A DNA stretch of 64,000 bases from positions 48,257-112,256 of the forward strand of contig NZ_JACIGI010000014.1 in the NCBI RefSeq assembly GCF_014197795.1, in the 5' to 3' direction. Each line of letters opens with the position of its first letter. Position 1 is the first letter of the stretch. Of the stretch, positions 1-9,011 are shown in pieces. The stretch is from Roseospira goensis (lineage in GTDB: Bacteria; Pseudomonadota; Alphaproteobacteria; Rhodospirillales; Rhodospirillaceae). The translations under genes were made by a program, and so were the position numbers. The notes under the pieces are model-generated. The model saw only the letters and a program-made list of their open reading frames with translations. It had not been told where the DNA came from and searched no databases.

Positions 1-2
1 CG

Positions 3-404
3 GGATCGGCCACGGTCGCCCTGGCGCTGGCCGTGGCGATGGGGGCGACGGGGACGGTGACCCCCGCCGCGGCCGGCGGCGATGTGGGGGCCGCCCTGGC
101 CTGGGCCGAGCGGTTCTATGCTGGCGGGCCGTTCTGCTCCACCGCCGTGGTCGCCGCGGTGACCCCGGCCCCGCCGTCGGTGCGGGTGCGGCTGGACATC
201 GACCCCCGATGGGCCCGCGACCTGGCGGGCATGGACCCGGCGCTGCGCGACGGCTGGTTCGCGCTGCACTGTCCGTTCGTGCTGGAGCCGGTGTGGACCC
301 TGCTGCCGCTGGGGGGCGATGTGATCATCGAGGGCGGCGTGCCCGGGCTGGGGACGGTGCGCTACGGCTGCCGGGCGGACGCCCGACGGTGGAGCGGCGG
401 CTAG
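3..404 (+). CDS. Secreted protein of unknown function, 5' end outside window
   Basis: The reading frame is open from the first bases and ends at a TAG at 402-404, so the start lies upstream of the window. The visible 133 residues begin with a hydrophobic stretch rich in Ala, Val and Leu ending near an Ala-rich site, which looks like the end of a signal peptide. The mature part is short and has three cysteines (FCSTA, LHCPF, YGCRA), consistent with a periplasmic or secreted protein. I do not recognise the family. It directly precedes the T6SS genes on the same strand, so a role linked to secretion is possible but is only inferred from position. The in-frame ATG at 33 lies inside the hydrophobic stretch and is unlikely to be the true start. 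Confidence 0.55.
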   Translation, partial: GSATVALALAVAMGATGTVTPAAAGGDVGAALAWAERFYAGGPFCSTAVVAAVTPAPPSVRVRLDIDPRWARDLAGMDPALRDGWFALHCPFVLEPVWTLLPLGGDVIIEGGVPGLGTVRYGCRADARRWSGG

Positions 405-803
405 CGCGGGGCCGGCCCTGGAGGGTCGTGGGAGGGTCTTGTCGGGGGAGGGTCGTGTCGTGGGAGGGTCGTGTCGGGGGAGGTCGCGCCGGAACGCCAA
501 CGATCCGGCCAAGTCACCTTGCAGTAGAGCAGTGTTCGGCAATAGTTCGTCTCGAAGTCCTGTTCGATGTGTGCGAGTATCCGACTTGTGGGCTCGGATG
601 CGAAACGTCGGTGGTGCCGGTGCGGCCGGACGGGAGGCGGCGTGGCCCCGCGGTCGGCGTCTGCAAGGGGCCGCAGGACGCCAGGCGGCACGGTACCGGC
701 GCGCCGCGAGGACCTTGGAAGGACCGGAAGAAGAACTGGACAAAGACCGGTAAAAGAAATGGAAGAAGAGCCGGAGAAATAACCGGAAAAAAGGGACCAG
801 CCC
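405..803. other. Intergenic region upstream of tssH
   Basis: About 400 bases with no convincing gene. The first part is a G-rich imperfect tandem repeat. The middle, roughly 500-600, is less GC-rich than its surroundings and is the likeliest place for a promoter, though I could not find clear -35/-10 boxes or a convincing sigma-54 site. The last 90 bases before tssH are purine-rich, with several ACCGG motifs separated by A-rich spacers, and run into the ribosome binding site. Confidence 0.5.
419..491. repeat. Imperfect G-rich tandem repeat (about 15-16 bp unit)
   Basis: The motif GGAGGGTCGTG occurs repeatedly, with small length changes between copies (for example GGAGGGTCTTGTCGGG and GGAGGGTCGTGTCGT). 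It lies just after the stop of the preceding gene. One strand is strongly G-biased. Confidence 0.7.
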
Positions 804-3566
804 ATGGCCGGCGTCGACCTCAACTCCCTTCTTGGCAAACTCGGTCCGCATGCGCGTCGCGCGCTGGAAGAGGGAGTCGCGACCGCCGTCTCCCGCTCCC
901 ACTTCAACGTTGAGATAGAACATTGGGTGCAGCGCCTGGTGGAGGACCCGTCTGGCGACGTGGCCGCCATTCTGCGCGCCCAGGAGATCGACGCCGGCGC
1001 GGTCGCGGCCGCGCTCACCCGCGCCATAGACGGGTTCAAGACCGGCAACGCCCGCACCCCGGGGCTGTCGCCGCAGGTGATCGAGGCGGCGCGCGAGGCC
1101 TGGACCCTGGCCTCGCTGCGCTACGGCGAGACCCGGGTGCGCACCGGTCACGTGCTGCTGGCGGTGCTGGAGCGCGAGACCCTGGCCGCGACGGTGTTGC
1201 AGTCTGCGCCCCCGCTGGCGGCCATTTCGGTCGAGGCTCTGGGTAACACCCTGCCGGACATCACCGCGGACTCGACCGAGGCGCAGGGCACGGCGGCCGG
1301 CGGCGGTGCGGCGGTGGCGGGGGGTGCTGCCAGCGGGCCGGCCAAGGGCGGGGCGCTGGATCAGTTCACCATCGACCTGACGCAGCGCGCCCGCGACGGC
1401 GCCATCGACCCGGTCCTGGGCCGCGACCAGGAAATCCGCCAGATCATCGACATCCTGACCCGGCGGCGCCAGAACAACCCGATCCTCACCGGCGAGGCCG
1501 GGGTCGGCAAGACGGCGGTTGTGGAGGGCTTCGCGCTGCGGCTGGCGGCCGGCGACGTGCCGCCGTCGCTGAAGGCCTGTGCCGTGCGCACCCTGGATCT
1601 GGGGCTGTTGCAGGCCGGCGCCGGGGTGCGCGGCGAGTTCGAGAACCGCCTGAAGGACGTGATCGAGGAGGTGCGGGCGTCGCCGCAGCCCATCATCCTG
1701 TTCATCGACGAAGCCCATACCCTGATTGGCGCCGGCGGTCAGGCCGGGCAGGGCGATGCCGCCAACCTGCTCAAGCCGGCGCTGGCGCGCGGCGAGTTGC
1801 GCACCATCGCCGCCACCACCTGGGCCGAGTACAAGAAGTACTTTGAACGCGACGCCGCCCTGGCGCGGCGCTTCCAGGTCATCAAGGTGGAGGAGCCGGA
1901 CGAGGCGGCGGCCGTGCGCATGATGCGCGGCCTCGTCGACACGCTGGAGCAGCACCATGGCGTGCGCATCCTCGACGAGGCGGTGGTGGAATCTGTTCGG
2001 TTGTCGCATCGCTACATCAGCGGGCGCCAGTTGCCGGACAAGTCCGTCAGCCTGCTGGACACCGCCTGCGCGCGGGTGTCGCTGAGCCAGCACGCCACGC
2101 CACCCCAGGTGGAGGACCTGCGCCGCCAGATCGACGCCCTCGACACCGCCATCGCCATCGCCGACCGCGAGGGCCAGATCGCGCCCGCCCGGCTGGAGGA
2201 TGCCGAGGCGATGCGGGCCGAGCGGGCGGACGGCGCCGCCCGGCTGGAGGCGCTGGAGGGGCGCTGGCAGGAGGAACTGACCCTGATCGGCGCCATCCGC
2301 GAGTTGCGCGGGCGGCTGGAGGCGGCGCACACCACCGACCGCGAGACCGCCGGGGCCGGCGCCGCGCCCGGCGACGCGGCCGCCGCCCCCCTGGTCCCGG
2401 CCGAGGCGGGGGCAGGGGCGACGGTTGAGGCGCCGGCGGACCGGGGGGGCGAGGCGCCGGCGGACGAGGATCTCGCCGCGCTGCGCGCCGACCTGGAGGC
2501 CAAGTCGGCCGCGCTCAAGGCGCTTCAGGGGGAGGACCCGCTGATGCAGGCGGTGGTCGATGGCCAGGCCATCGCCGCCGTCGTCGGCGCCTGGACCGGG
2601 ATCCCGGTCGGCCGCATGGTGTCCAACGAGATCAAGACCATCCTCTCGCTGCGCGACGAGATGGGCAAGCGCATCCTGGGCCAGGATCACGCCCTTCAGG
2701 TGGTGGCCGAATCGGTCATGTCCGGGCGCGCCCACCTGTCCGATCCGCGCAAGCCCCTGGCCGTGTTCCTGCTGGTCGGGACCAGCGGCGTCGGCAAGAC
2801 CGAGACCGCGCTGACCCTCGCCGAGATCCTGTACGGCGGCGAACAGAACATGACCGTCATCAACATGTCGGAGTTCAAGGAGGAGCATAAGGTCTCGCTC
2901 CTCATGGGCTCGCCGCCCGGCTACGTGGGCTACGGCGAGGGCGGCGTGCTGACCGAGGCGGTGCGGCGCAAGCCGTACTCCGTGGTGCTGCTGGACGAGA
3001 TGGAAAAGGCCCATCCCGGGGTGCAGGACATCTTCTATCAGGTGTTCGACAAGGGCATGCTGCGCGACGGCGAGGGCCGCGACATCGACTTCAAGAACAC
3101 CGTCATCATGATGACGTCGAACGCCGGCACCGACACCATCCACGCCCTGTGCGCGGACCCGGACACCATGCCCGACGCCGACGGCCTCTACGATGCGTTG
3201 CGGCCCGACCTGTTGCAGGTGTTCAAGCCGGCGTTCCTGGGCCGCCTGACGGTGGTGCCGTACTTCCCCCTGCCCACCGACATCATCAAGGGGATCGTGC
3301 ACCTGCAACTGGGCCGCGTGAAGACCCGCCTGGCGGACGCCTACAAGGCGTCGCTGGACGTGGACGACGCCGTGGTCGACCTCATCGCCACCCGGGCGAC
3401 GGAGGTCGAGTCCGGCGCCCGCGTCATCGACCGCATCCTGACCCGCACCGTGCTGCCCGACCTGTCGGCGCAGATCCTGACGCGCATGGCGGCCGGCGAG
3501 CCGGTGACGCGGGCCAGCCTGCGGGTCGGCGACGGGGAGCGCATCCTGTGCGCCGTCGAGGCCTGA
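804..3566 (+). CDS. tssH: T6SS sheath-disassembly ATPase TssH (ClpV)
   Basis: A 920-residue Clp/Hsp100 ATPase. In T6SS the ClpV hexamer extracts TssB/TssC from the contracted sheath in the cytoplasm so it can be reused. Two AAA+ modules are visible: Walker A GEAGVGKT at residues 230-237 followed by Walker B FIDEAH near 300, and a second Walker A GTSGVGKT at about 659-666. The N-terminal domain (residues 1-150) has the Clp-N repeat form with ClpV-type sequence (LNSLLGKL near residue 7). The middle domain carries an Ala/Gly/Pro-rich insertion at about residues 515-560, longer than in ClpB. The neighbours hcp and vgrG separate it from ClpB. The ATG at 804 follows an A-rich AAAAAGGGA ribosome binding site. 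Confidence 0.95.
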   Translation: MAGVDLNSLLGKLGPHARRALEEGVATAVSRSHFNVEIEHWVQRLVEDPSGDVAAILRAQEIDAGAVAAALTRAIDGFKTGNARTPGLSPQVIEAAREAWTLASLRYGETRVRTGHVLLAVLERETLAATVLQSAPPLAAISVEALGNTLPDITADSTEAQGTAAGGGAAVAGGAASGPAKGGALDQFTIDLTQRARDGAIDPVLGRDQEIRQIIDILTRRRQNNPILTGEAGVGKTAVVEGFALRLAAGDVPPSLKACAVRTLDLGLLQAGAGVRGEFENRLKDVIEEVRASPQPIILFIDEAHTLIGAGGQAGQGDAANLLKPALARGELRTIAATTWAEYKKYFERDAALARRFQVIKVEEPDEAAAVRMMRGLVDTLEQHHGVRILDEAVVESVRLSHRYISGRQLPDKSVSLLDTACARVSLSQHATPPQVEDLRRQIDALDTAIAIADREGQIAPARLEDAEAMRAERADGAARLEALEGRWQEELTLIGAIRELRGRLEAAHTTDRETAGAGAAPGDAAAAPLVPAEAGAGATVEAPADRGGEAPADEDLAALRADLEAKSAALKALQGEDPLMQAVVDGQAIAAVVGAWTGIPVGRMVSNEIKTILSLRDEMGKRILGQDHALQVVAESVMSGRAHLSDPRKPLAVFLLVGTSGVGKTETALTLAEILYGGEQNMTVINMSEFKEEHKVSLLMGSPPGYVGYGEGGVLTEAVRRKPYSVVLLDEMEKAHPGVQDIFYQVFDKGMLRDGEGRDIDFKNTVIMMTSNAGTDTIHALCADPDTMPDADGLYDALRPDLLQVFKPAFLGRLTVVPYFPLPTDIIKGIVHLQLGRVKTRLADAYKASLDVDDAVVDLIATRATEVESGARVIDRILTRTVLPDLSAQILTRMAAGEPVTRASLRVGDGERILCAVEA

Positions 3567-3597
3567 GCCCGGCGCAGCGGTCGAGGCGGGACGGGCG

Positions 3598-3649
3598 GTC
3601 GGGCTGTTATGTCGGGCTGTTATGTCGGGCTGTTGTGTCGGGCTGTTAT
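3598..3649. repeat. Four tandem copies of a 13-bp unit
   Basis: GTCGGGCTGTTAT is repeated four times without gaps (3598, 3611, 3624, 3637); the third copy ends in GT instead of AT. It lies between tssH and hcp, about 30 bases after the tssH stop. Copy-number change would alter the tssH-hcp spacing. Confidence 0.9.
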
Positions 3650-3745
3650 GGGGGCCACCGGCGGGACAGCGCGGGGCTCGGTCCGCTGAGGGGGTGTTGA
3701 GGGTGCTTTCGTGACAACAACTGGGAACTGGCAGGGAGCTGGGTC

Positions 3746-4219
3746 ATGGCCATTTTCGTCAAGTACGGCAATATCAAGGGCAACGGGACGCACGAGGAAC
3801 ACAAGGACTGGCTGGACGTCGAGAGCGTCCAGTGGGGCGTCGGGCGCGCCATCAGCACGCCGGTCGGCTCGGCCCGCAACCGCGAGGCCTCCGAGCCGCA
3901 GGTCTCCGAGGTCACCATCACCCAGACCATGGACGAGGGCTCGGTCTCGCTGTTCCAGGAGGCCTGCACCGGGCACGACGGCAAGGATTGTCTGATCCAT
4001 CTGGTCTCGACCGGCAAGCCGGGGCGCACCTATGCCGAGTACAAGCTGTATAATACGCTGGTGAGCGGCTACAGCATGTCGTCCGGCGGTGATCGGCCGC
4101 AGGAATCGATCTCTTTCAACTTCACGAAGATCGAGTTCAAGCACATCGCCTACGACGAGAAGGGCAAGGGTACGCCGTCCAGCGCCCACTACGATCTGGC
4201 CACCACCAAGGGCGGCTGA
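3746..4219 (+). CDS. hcp: T6SS inner-tube protein Hcp (TssD)
   Basis: A 157-residue Hcp-family protein, the usual length for a plain tube subunit without a fused effector domain. Hcp hexamers stack to form the tube that is fired through the sheath. Family features are the start FVKYGNIKGN, the central SEVTITQTMDEGS strand region and the C-terminal ISFNFTKIEFKH strand followed by a short polar tail. A CAGGGA ribosome binding site lies a few bases before the ATG. It is separated from tssH by about 180 bases holding a 13-bp tandem repeat, and is followed by vgrG, the spike gene it works with. Confidence 0.95.
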   Translation: MAIFVKYGNIKGNGTHEEHKDWLDVESVQWGVGRAISTPVGSARNREASEPQVSEVTITQTMDEGSVSLFQEACTGHDGKDCLIHLVSTGKPGRTYAEYKLYNTLVSGYSMSSGGDRPQESISFNFTKIEFKHIAYDEKGKGTPSSAHYDLATTKGG

Positions 4220-4344
4220 TCCGCGGGGCCATCGGGGGGCGGCGGGATCGGCCGTCGCCCGCCCTGTGCGTCCCGTGATCGCCGGGTCGGGGCGCCGGGC
4301 ACACGCGCCGGGCGCAGGAGCAGGGGTGCCGGTCGGATGAGGCG

Positions 4345-6225
4345 ATGAGCGAGAGTTTCCGGATCGAGGAAGGCAAGCGCTATCTGCGCCTGCGCACGCC
4401 GCTGGGCAAGGATGCCATGATCCTGACCCGGCTGGACGGAGAGGAGGCCGTCTCCGACCTCTTCAGCGTCCAGTTCGAGATGATCTCGCCGTTGCGCGAT
4501 CTCACCGGCAAGGACCTGCTGGGCAAGCGCATCACCGGCATCGTGCAGCGTCCGACCTCGGAGACGCCGCGCTACTTCTCGGGGCTGGTCACGCGCTTCG
4601 GCGCCGGGCCGATGTACTCCCGCAATTACCGCTACTACAACTGCGAGATCCGGCCGTGGCTGTGGTTCCTGACGCTGACGAGCGACTGCCGCATCTTTCA
4701 GGATAAGACGGCGATCGAAATTGTCGAGTCGATCTTTCAGGATTACGGCTTCACCGATTATGACTTCGGTGGAGTCAAGACCCAGCCACCCGCGCGCAAG
4801 TACTGTGTCCAGTACCGTGAGACCGACTATGATTTTGTCACCCGCCTCCTGGCCGAGGAGGGGTTCTACTTCTATTTCAAGCACGAAGAGCAGGGCAACA
4901 TGATGGTCGTCGCCGACAGCCCCTCCGGCTATGGCGACACCTTCGACGACCGGGTGCCGTTCCGCGCCCAACGCACCATGGTCGACATCATCACGCGCTG
5001 GGAGCCGATCGAGAGCGTCATCACCGGCCAATGGACCCAGCGGGACTACGATTTCCTGCGCCCGTCCGCCGACCTGACGACCACCACGCGCACGGTCAAG
5101 ACCATCAGCGGGCTCGACAAGTGGGAGATCTACGATTACCCGGGCCGCTACTACGACAAGGGCCGCGGCGATCCGCTGACGCGCAAGCGCATGGAGTTGA
5201 CCGAACGCGACTTCGACGTGGTCGAGGGCGACAGCTTCTGCCCGGGCTTCTACGCCGGCGCCAAGTTCACGCTGACCACCCACGAGGTGGACGGCGAGCA
5301 GAACAGCCCGCACGCCATCACCCGGGTGATCCACCGCGGGCGGGATTACACCCACATCTCCGGCCAGGCCGACCCGCCGGAGTACGAGAACGTCTTCACC
5401 TGCATCCCGGCCGACGTGGTGTTCCGGCCCGACCGGCCGCGCCACAAGCCGGTGGTGATCGGCCCCCAGACCGCCGAGGTGGTCGGGCCGGCGGGCGAGG
5501 AGATCTACACCGACGAGCACGGCCGGGTGAAGGTGCAGTTCCACTGGGACCGCGAGGGCCAGCGGAACGAGCGCAGCTCCTGCTGGGTGCGGGTCTCGCA
5601 GCTCTGGGCCGGGCGCCGCTGGGGCGGGATCTTCATCCCGCGTATCGGCATGGAGGTGATCGTCGACTTCTTCGAGGGCGACGCCGACCGGCCCATCATC
5701 ACCGGCTACGTCTACAACGGCGAGAACCCGGTGCCCTACGAACTGCCCGCGAACAAGACGCAGAGCGGCGTCAAGACCCGCAGCTCCAAGGGCGGCGGCG
5801 AGGCCAACTTCAACGAACTGCGCTTCGAGGACAAGAAGGGCGAGGAGCAGGTCTACGTCCACGCCGAGAAGAACATGGACCGGGTGGTGGAGAACGACGA
5901 CACCCTCAATGTGGGGCGCGACCAGACCCTGACCATCCACCGCCACCGCACCGAGACGGTGGAGACCGGCAACGAGTACGTCGAGATCAGCCAGGGCAAC
6001 CACCGCACCCACGTCAAGCTCGGCAAGTCCGAGCACGAGGCGATGCAGTCGATCGAGCTGCGGGTGGGGCAGACCTACATCAAGCTCGATCAGATGAGCA
6101 TCACGCTGAAGTCCATGACCATCAACATCGACGCCGGCATGTCGCTGAACCTGCAGGCGCCGATGACCACCGTGAAGGGCACCGCCATCCTGACCCTCCA
6201 GGGCGGGCTGGTGAAGATCAACTGA
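4345..6225 (+). CDS. vgrG: T6SS spike protein VgrG (TssI)
   Basis: A 626-residue VgrG. The trimer caps the Hcp tube and pierces the target envelope. The N-terminal half matches the gp27-like base (from FRIEEGKRYLRLRTPLGKD to about residue 370). The gp5-like OB region carries the hallmark EIYTDEHGRVKVQFHWD near residues 390-410 and a WGGIFIPRIGMEVIVDFFEGD segment. The C-terminal part is the repetitive beta-helix. The protein ends about when the helix ends (LTLQGGLVKIN), so there is no fused effector domain; cargo would have to bind through adaptors or a PAAR protein encoded elsewhere. Together with hcp it forms the secreted part of the machine. Confidence 0.95.
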   Translation: MSESFRIEEGKRYLRLRTPLGKDAMILTRLDGEEAVSDLFSVQFEMISPLRDLTGKDLLGKRITGIVQRPTSETPRYFSGLVTRFGAGPMYSRNYRYYNCEIRPWLWFLTLTSDCRIFQDKTAIEIVESIFQDYGFTDYDFGGVKTQPPARKYCVQYRETDYDFVTRLLAEEGFYFYFKHEEQGNMMVVADSPSGYGDTFDDRVPFRAQRTMVDIITRWEPIESVITGQWTQRDYDFLRPSADLTTTTRTVKTISGLDKWEIYDYPGRYYDKGRGDPLTRKRMELTERDFDVVEGDSFCPGFYAGAKFTLTTHEVDGEQNSPHAITRVIHRGRDYTHISGQADPPEYENVFTCIPADVVFRPDRPRHKPVVIGPQTAEVVGPAGEEIYTDEHGRVKVQFHWDREGQRNERSSCWVRVSQLWAGRRWGGIFIPRIGMEVIVDFFEGDADRPIITGYVYNGENPVPYELPANKTQSGVKTRSSKGGGEANFNELRFEDKKGEEQVYVHAEKNMDRVVENDDTLNVGRDQTLTIHRHRTETVETGNEYVEISQGNHRTHVKLGKSEHEAMQSIELRVGQTYIKLDQMSITLKSMTINIDAGMSLNLQAPMTTVKGTAILTLQGGLVKIN

Positions 6226-6290
6226 CGCCGTCCGTCGCGGCATCTGCGGCGGGGCACGATCGGGCGGACAGGCAGGCAGGGGCGCGCGCG

Positions 6291-6935
6291 ATGGCGGCTT
6301 CGGCGCGGGGAGAGGGGGCTCCGGCCCCGGCTCGCTGGAAGAAGATCAAGGCGGCGCGGGCGGCCGACCTGGCGGTGCCGGGCGACGACGACGACACGCC
6401 GTTGCCGGAGGCCGCGGGCGACGACCCGCCGGAGGCCGTCGTGCTGCGGCTGGCGGGCGGCGGGCGCTTCCCGGATGCCGTCAAGGTGCTGGCCTATGCC
6501 CTGCCCAAGCGCGAGGCGGTGTGGTGGGCCTGCCTGGCGGCCCGTCACAGTCAGCAGACGGTGGGTGCCAGCGCGGCGGCGGTGGCCTGCGTCGAGGCCG
6601 CCGAGGCGTGGGTCTACAAGCCGGTCGAGGAGCGCCGGCAGGCCTGCTACCGCATCGTCGAGAGCAAGCGGCCCGATAATCCGGCGGCGCTGACCGCGCT
6701 GGCGGCGGCCTGGAGCGGCGGCAGCCTGGTGCCGCCGGACGCGCCCGACGAGGTGCCGGCGGTGCCGCCGGACGAATCCCTGACCGCCCGCACCGTCGCC
6801 AACGCGATCATCATGGCCGCCGTGATGCACGACCCGGCCCAGGCACCGGCGCGGTTCCGGCGCTTCCTGGCGCAGGGCCGCGACATCGCCGAGGGCGGGA
6901 CCGGTGCCATCGACGCCGCCGCCGCCCCGCCCTGA
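6291..6935 (+). CDS. T6SS-associated DUF6931-like protein
   Basis: A 214-residue soluble protein with no signal peptide or membrane segment. The N-terminus (about 55 residues) is basic then acidic and low complexity. The core is alpha-helical with the segment LPKREAVWWACLAARH near residues 75-90, which I associate with DUF6931, a small family found beside vgrG and fha in T6SS loci. The assignment is from memory and not checked. It sits 65 bases after vgrG and 40 bases before fha on the same strand, so an adaptor or assembly role is plausible but inferred. The ATG at 6291 was chosen because the longer frame upstream only overlaps vgrG. The C-terminus is Ala-rich. Confidence 0.65.
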   Translation: MAASARGEGAPAPARWKKIKAARAADLAVPGDDDDTPLPEAAGDDPPEAVVLRLAGGGRFPDAVKVLAYALPKREAVWWACLAARHSQQTVGASAAAVACVEAAEAWVYKPVEERRQACYRIVESKRPDNPAALTALAAAWSGGSLVPPDAPDEVPAVPPDESLTARTVANAIIMAAVMHDPAQAPARFRRFLAQGRDIAEGGTGAIDAAAAPP

Positions 6936-6975
6936 CCCGGTCGCCGTGCCCCCCGCGCCGCACAAAGAGGCTCCC

Positions 6976-8748
6976 ATGTCCGCGATGCTCTCCCTGGAAC
7001 TGGTCAGCAGCCCGCCCGGCGGCACCCCGCCGGGCCAGACCCGCGGGCTGGAAAGCGGCAGCCTGACCATCGGCCGCGGCCCCGACAACGACTGGATCCT
7101 GGCCGACCCGCAACGCCACCTGTCCAAGCAGCATTGCGAGATCGCCTTTACCGGGTCGGATTTCGTGCTCACCGACACCAGCACCAACGGTGTGTTCATC
7201 AACGGTGCGGTCGCCCCGGTCGGGCGCGGCAGCAGCGTGGTGCTGGCGCAAGGCGACGTGATGCGCCTCGGCGAGTACGAACTCCGGGCCGCCATCCAGG
7301 ACGACGTCGAGCGGGTCGACGTGGTGGACTATGCCCGCGACGCCTCGCCGTGGCCGGAGTTCGAGGACCGCACCTACTACGGCGCCGGGTCGGGGCCGCA
7401 GGCCGGCGGCGCGCCCGGCGATCCGGCGGCCGGTCCGGGCGGCGGCGCCGGTGGCGGTCTGGGCGGCGGGGCGCCCGGCAGCCTGTCGCCGTTCGACGAC
7501 GGCCCCGCCGACTGGAACGCCGAGCCGATCCGCCCGGCGAAGCGGGCGCAGCCCCCCGCGACGCCCTCGGATCACATCCCGGCCGAACACGACAGCATGC
7601 CCATGCAGCGGGTGATGCACCAGCCGGCGCCCAAGGTGCTGGACGAGAGCTGGGACGACGACCTGGACGCCCTGCTGGGCGACGCGCCCTTGCAGCCGGG
7701 GCGGGCCGCGCCCGCGCCATCGGGTCCCCAGTCGCGTGTCGCCTCCGATGCCGCGACGGTGCCGCCGGCGGCCCCCGACGACCTCGATGCGCTGTTGGGC
7801 AGCGACCCCTTGGAAACGGGCGCGCCGGACGCTGCGGCGGACGCGCCGCCGGAGGGCGCGGGGGCACCGCGCGAAGGCACCGGAGAGGTGGGCGAGATCG
7901 ACGACGACCTGGACGCCTTCCTGGGGGCCGCCCCGCTGGAGCCGCGCGGGCAGGCGCCGGGGGGGGGCGCCGCACCGCCGCCCGACGCGGCGCCGCCGGC
8001 CACGCCGCCCGGACCGGCGGACCGGCCCGATCCGTTCGCGGCGCCTGAAGAGCCGGCCCCCGCCCCGGCTGCGCCCGCCCCGGCCGCGCCCATGTCGAGC
8101 CCGCCCCGATCCGCGCCCACCCCGGCTGGGGAGACGGCCGGCGATGTGGCCGGCCATGTGGCCGGCCATGCGGGGGCGCTGGTGGCGGCGTTCCTGAAGG
8201 GCGCCGGATTGTCGCGGCTGCCCGAGGGGACGTCTCCGGACGCGGTGTTCGAGACCGCCGGGGCGCTGCTGGCCGTCATGACCGACGGCGTGCGCGACCT
8301 GCTGGCGGCCCGCGCCACCCTGAAGAGCGAGATGCGCGCCGAACAGACCATGATCCGGGCCAAGGGCAACAACGCGCTCAAGTTCTCGGTCGACGGCCGC
8401 GAGGCGCTGGAGCGCCTGCTGGCGCCGCCGGGACCGGCCTACCTGGACGGAAAGGCCGCCGCCGAGGAGGCGTTCCGCGACCTGCGCGGCCACGAGATGG
8501 CGACCATGGCCGGCTCCAGCGCGGCGATCCGCGCCGTGCTGTCCGCCTTCGATCCGACCGCCCTGGAGGCCAAGCTGGAGGACCGCCACGGGCTCGGGCG
8601 GCTGCTGGCGGGCGGGCGCAAGGCCCGACTCTGGGAGCTGTACGAGACGCACTACCGGGATCTGGCCGACGAGGCCGCGGACGACTTCGACAGCCGGTTC
8701 AATCGCGAGTTCAGGAAAGCCTATGAGACGCTCGTCAAAGACCTGTAG
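6976..8748 (+). CDS. tagH: T6SS FHA-domain protein (TagH/Fha type)
   Basis: A 590-residue protein with an N-terminal FHA domain at about residues 5-95 (GRGPDNDWIL, then SKQHCEI and TSTNGVFING), which binds phosphothreonine. A long Pro/Ala/Gly-rich, acidic linker follows to about residue 390 and contains repeats of the type DDLDALLGxxPL (three copies). The C-terminal 190 residues form the conserved domain typical of T6SS FHA proteins. In the known Pseudomonas system Fha1 is switched by the kinase PpkA and phosphatase PppA; neither gene is in this window, although tagF is. The ATG at 6976 is preceded by AAAGAGG and matches the start of the FHA fold; an upstream in-frame start at 6904 overlaps the preceding gene. 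Confidence 0.85.
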   Translation: MSAMLSLELVSSPPGGTPPGQTRGLESGSLTIGRGPDNDWILADPQRHLSKQHCEIAFTGSDFVLTDTSTNGVFINGAVAPVGRGSSVVLAQGDVMRLGEYELRAAIQDDVERVDVVDYARDASPWPEFEDRTYYGAGSGPQAGGAPGDPAAGPGGGAGGGLGGGAPGSLSPFDDGPADWNAEPIRPAKRAQPPATPSDHIPAEHDSMPMQRVMHQPAPKVLDESWDDDLDALLGDAPLQPGRAAPAPSGPQSRVASDAATVPPAAPDDLDALLGSDPLETGAPDAAADAPPEGAGAPREGTGEVGEIDDDLDAFLGAAPLEPRGQAPGGGAAPPPDAAPPATPPGPADRPDPFAAPEEPAPAPAAPAPAAPMSSPPRSAPTPAGETAGDVAGHVAGHAGALVAAFLKGAGLSRLPEGTSPDAVFETAGALLAVMTDGVRDLLAARATLKSEMRAEQTMIRAKGNNALKFSVDGREALERLLAPPGPAYLDGKAAAEEAFRDLRGHEMATMAGSSAAIRAVLSAFDPTALEAKLEDRHGLGRLLAGGRKARLWELYETHYRDLADEAADDFDSRFNREFRKAYETLVKDL

Positions 8749-8866
8749 CTCGCTCCGGATCCGCCGTGTACAGTTTGGAACCATGGGCGGAACGACCCGT
8801 GCCGCGACGGATTGGGCCAGCAGGGGGACCGAGGCGGCGCTCGGCGGACGAACCGGGGTCCCGGAT

Positions 8867-8914
8867 GCCGGACCCCCAACGCCGAACCCCCAACGCCGGA
8901 CCCCCAACGCCGGA
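8867..8914. repeat. Three tandem copies of a 14-bp unit
   Basis: GCCGGACCCCCAAC occurs at 8867, 8881 (with one G to A change) and 8895, followed by a partial fourth copy. It lies in the 260-base gap between the fha gene and tssJ, which shows no other clear feature. Confidence 0.9.
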
Positions 8915-9011
8915 TCGGGACGCCCGGGTCAGCCTTGAATAATGGGTGGCCCCTCGACCGGGGCACACCGGATCAGGACCACCCTCCCGGGTCAACCTCA
9001 GGGGACGTGCC

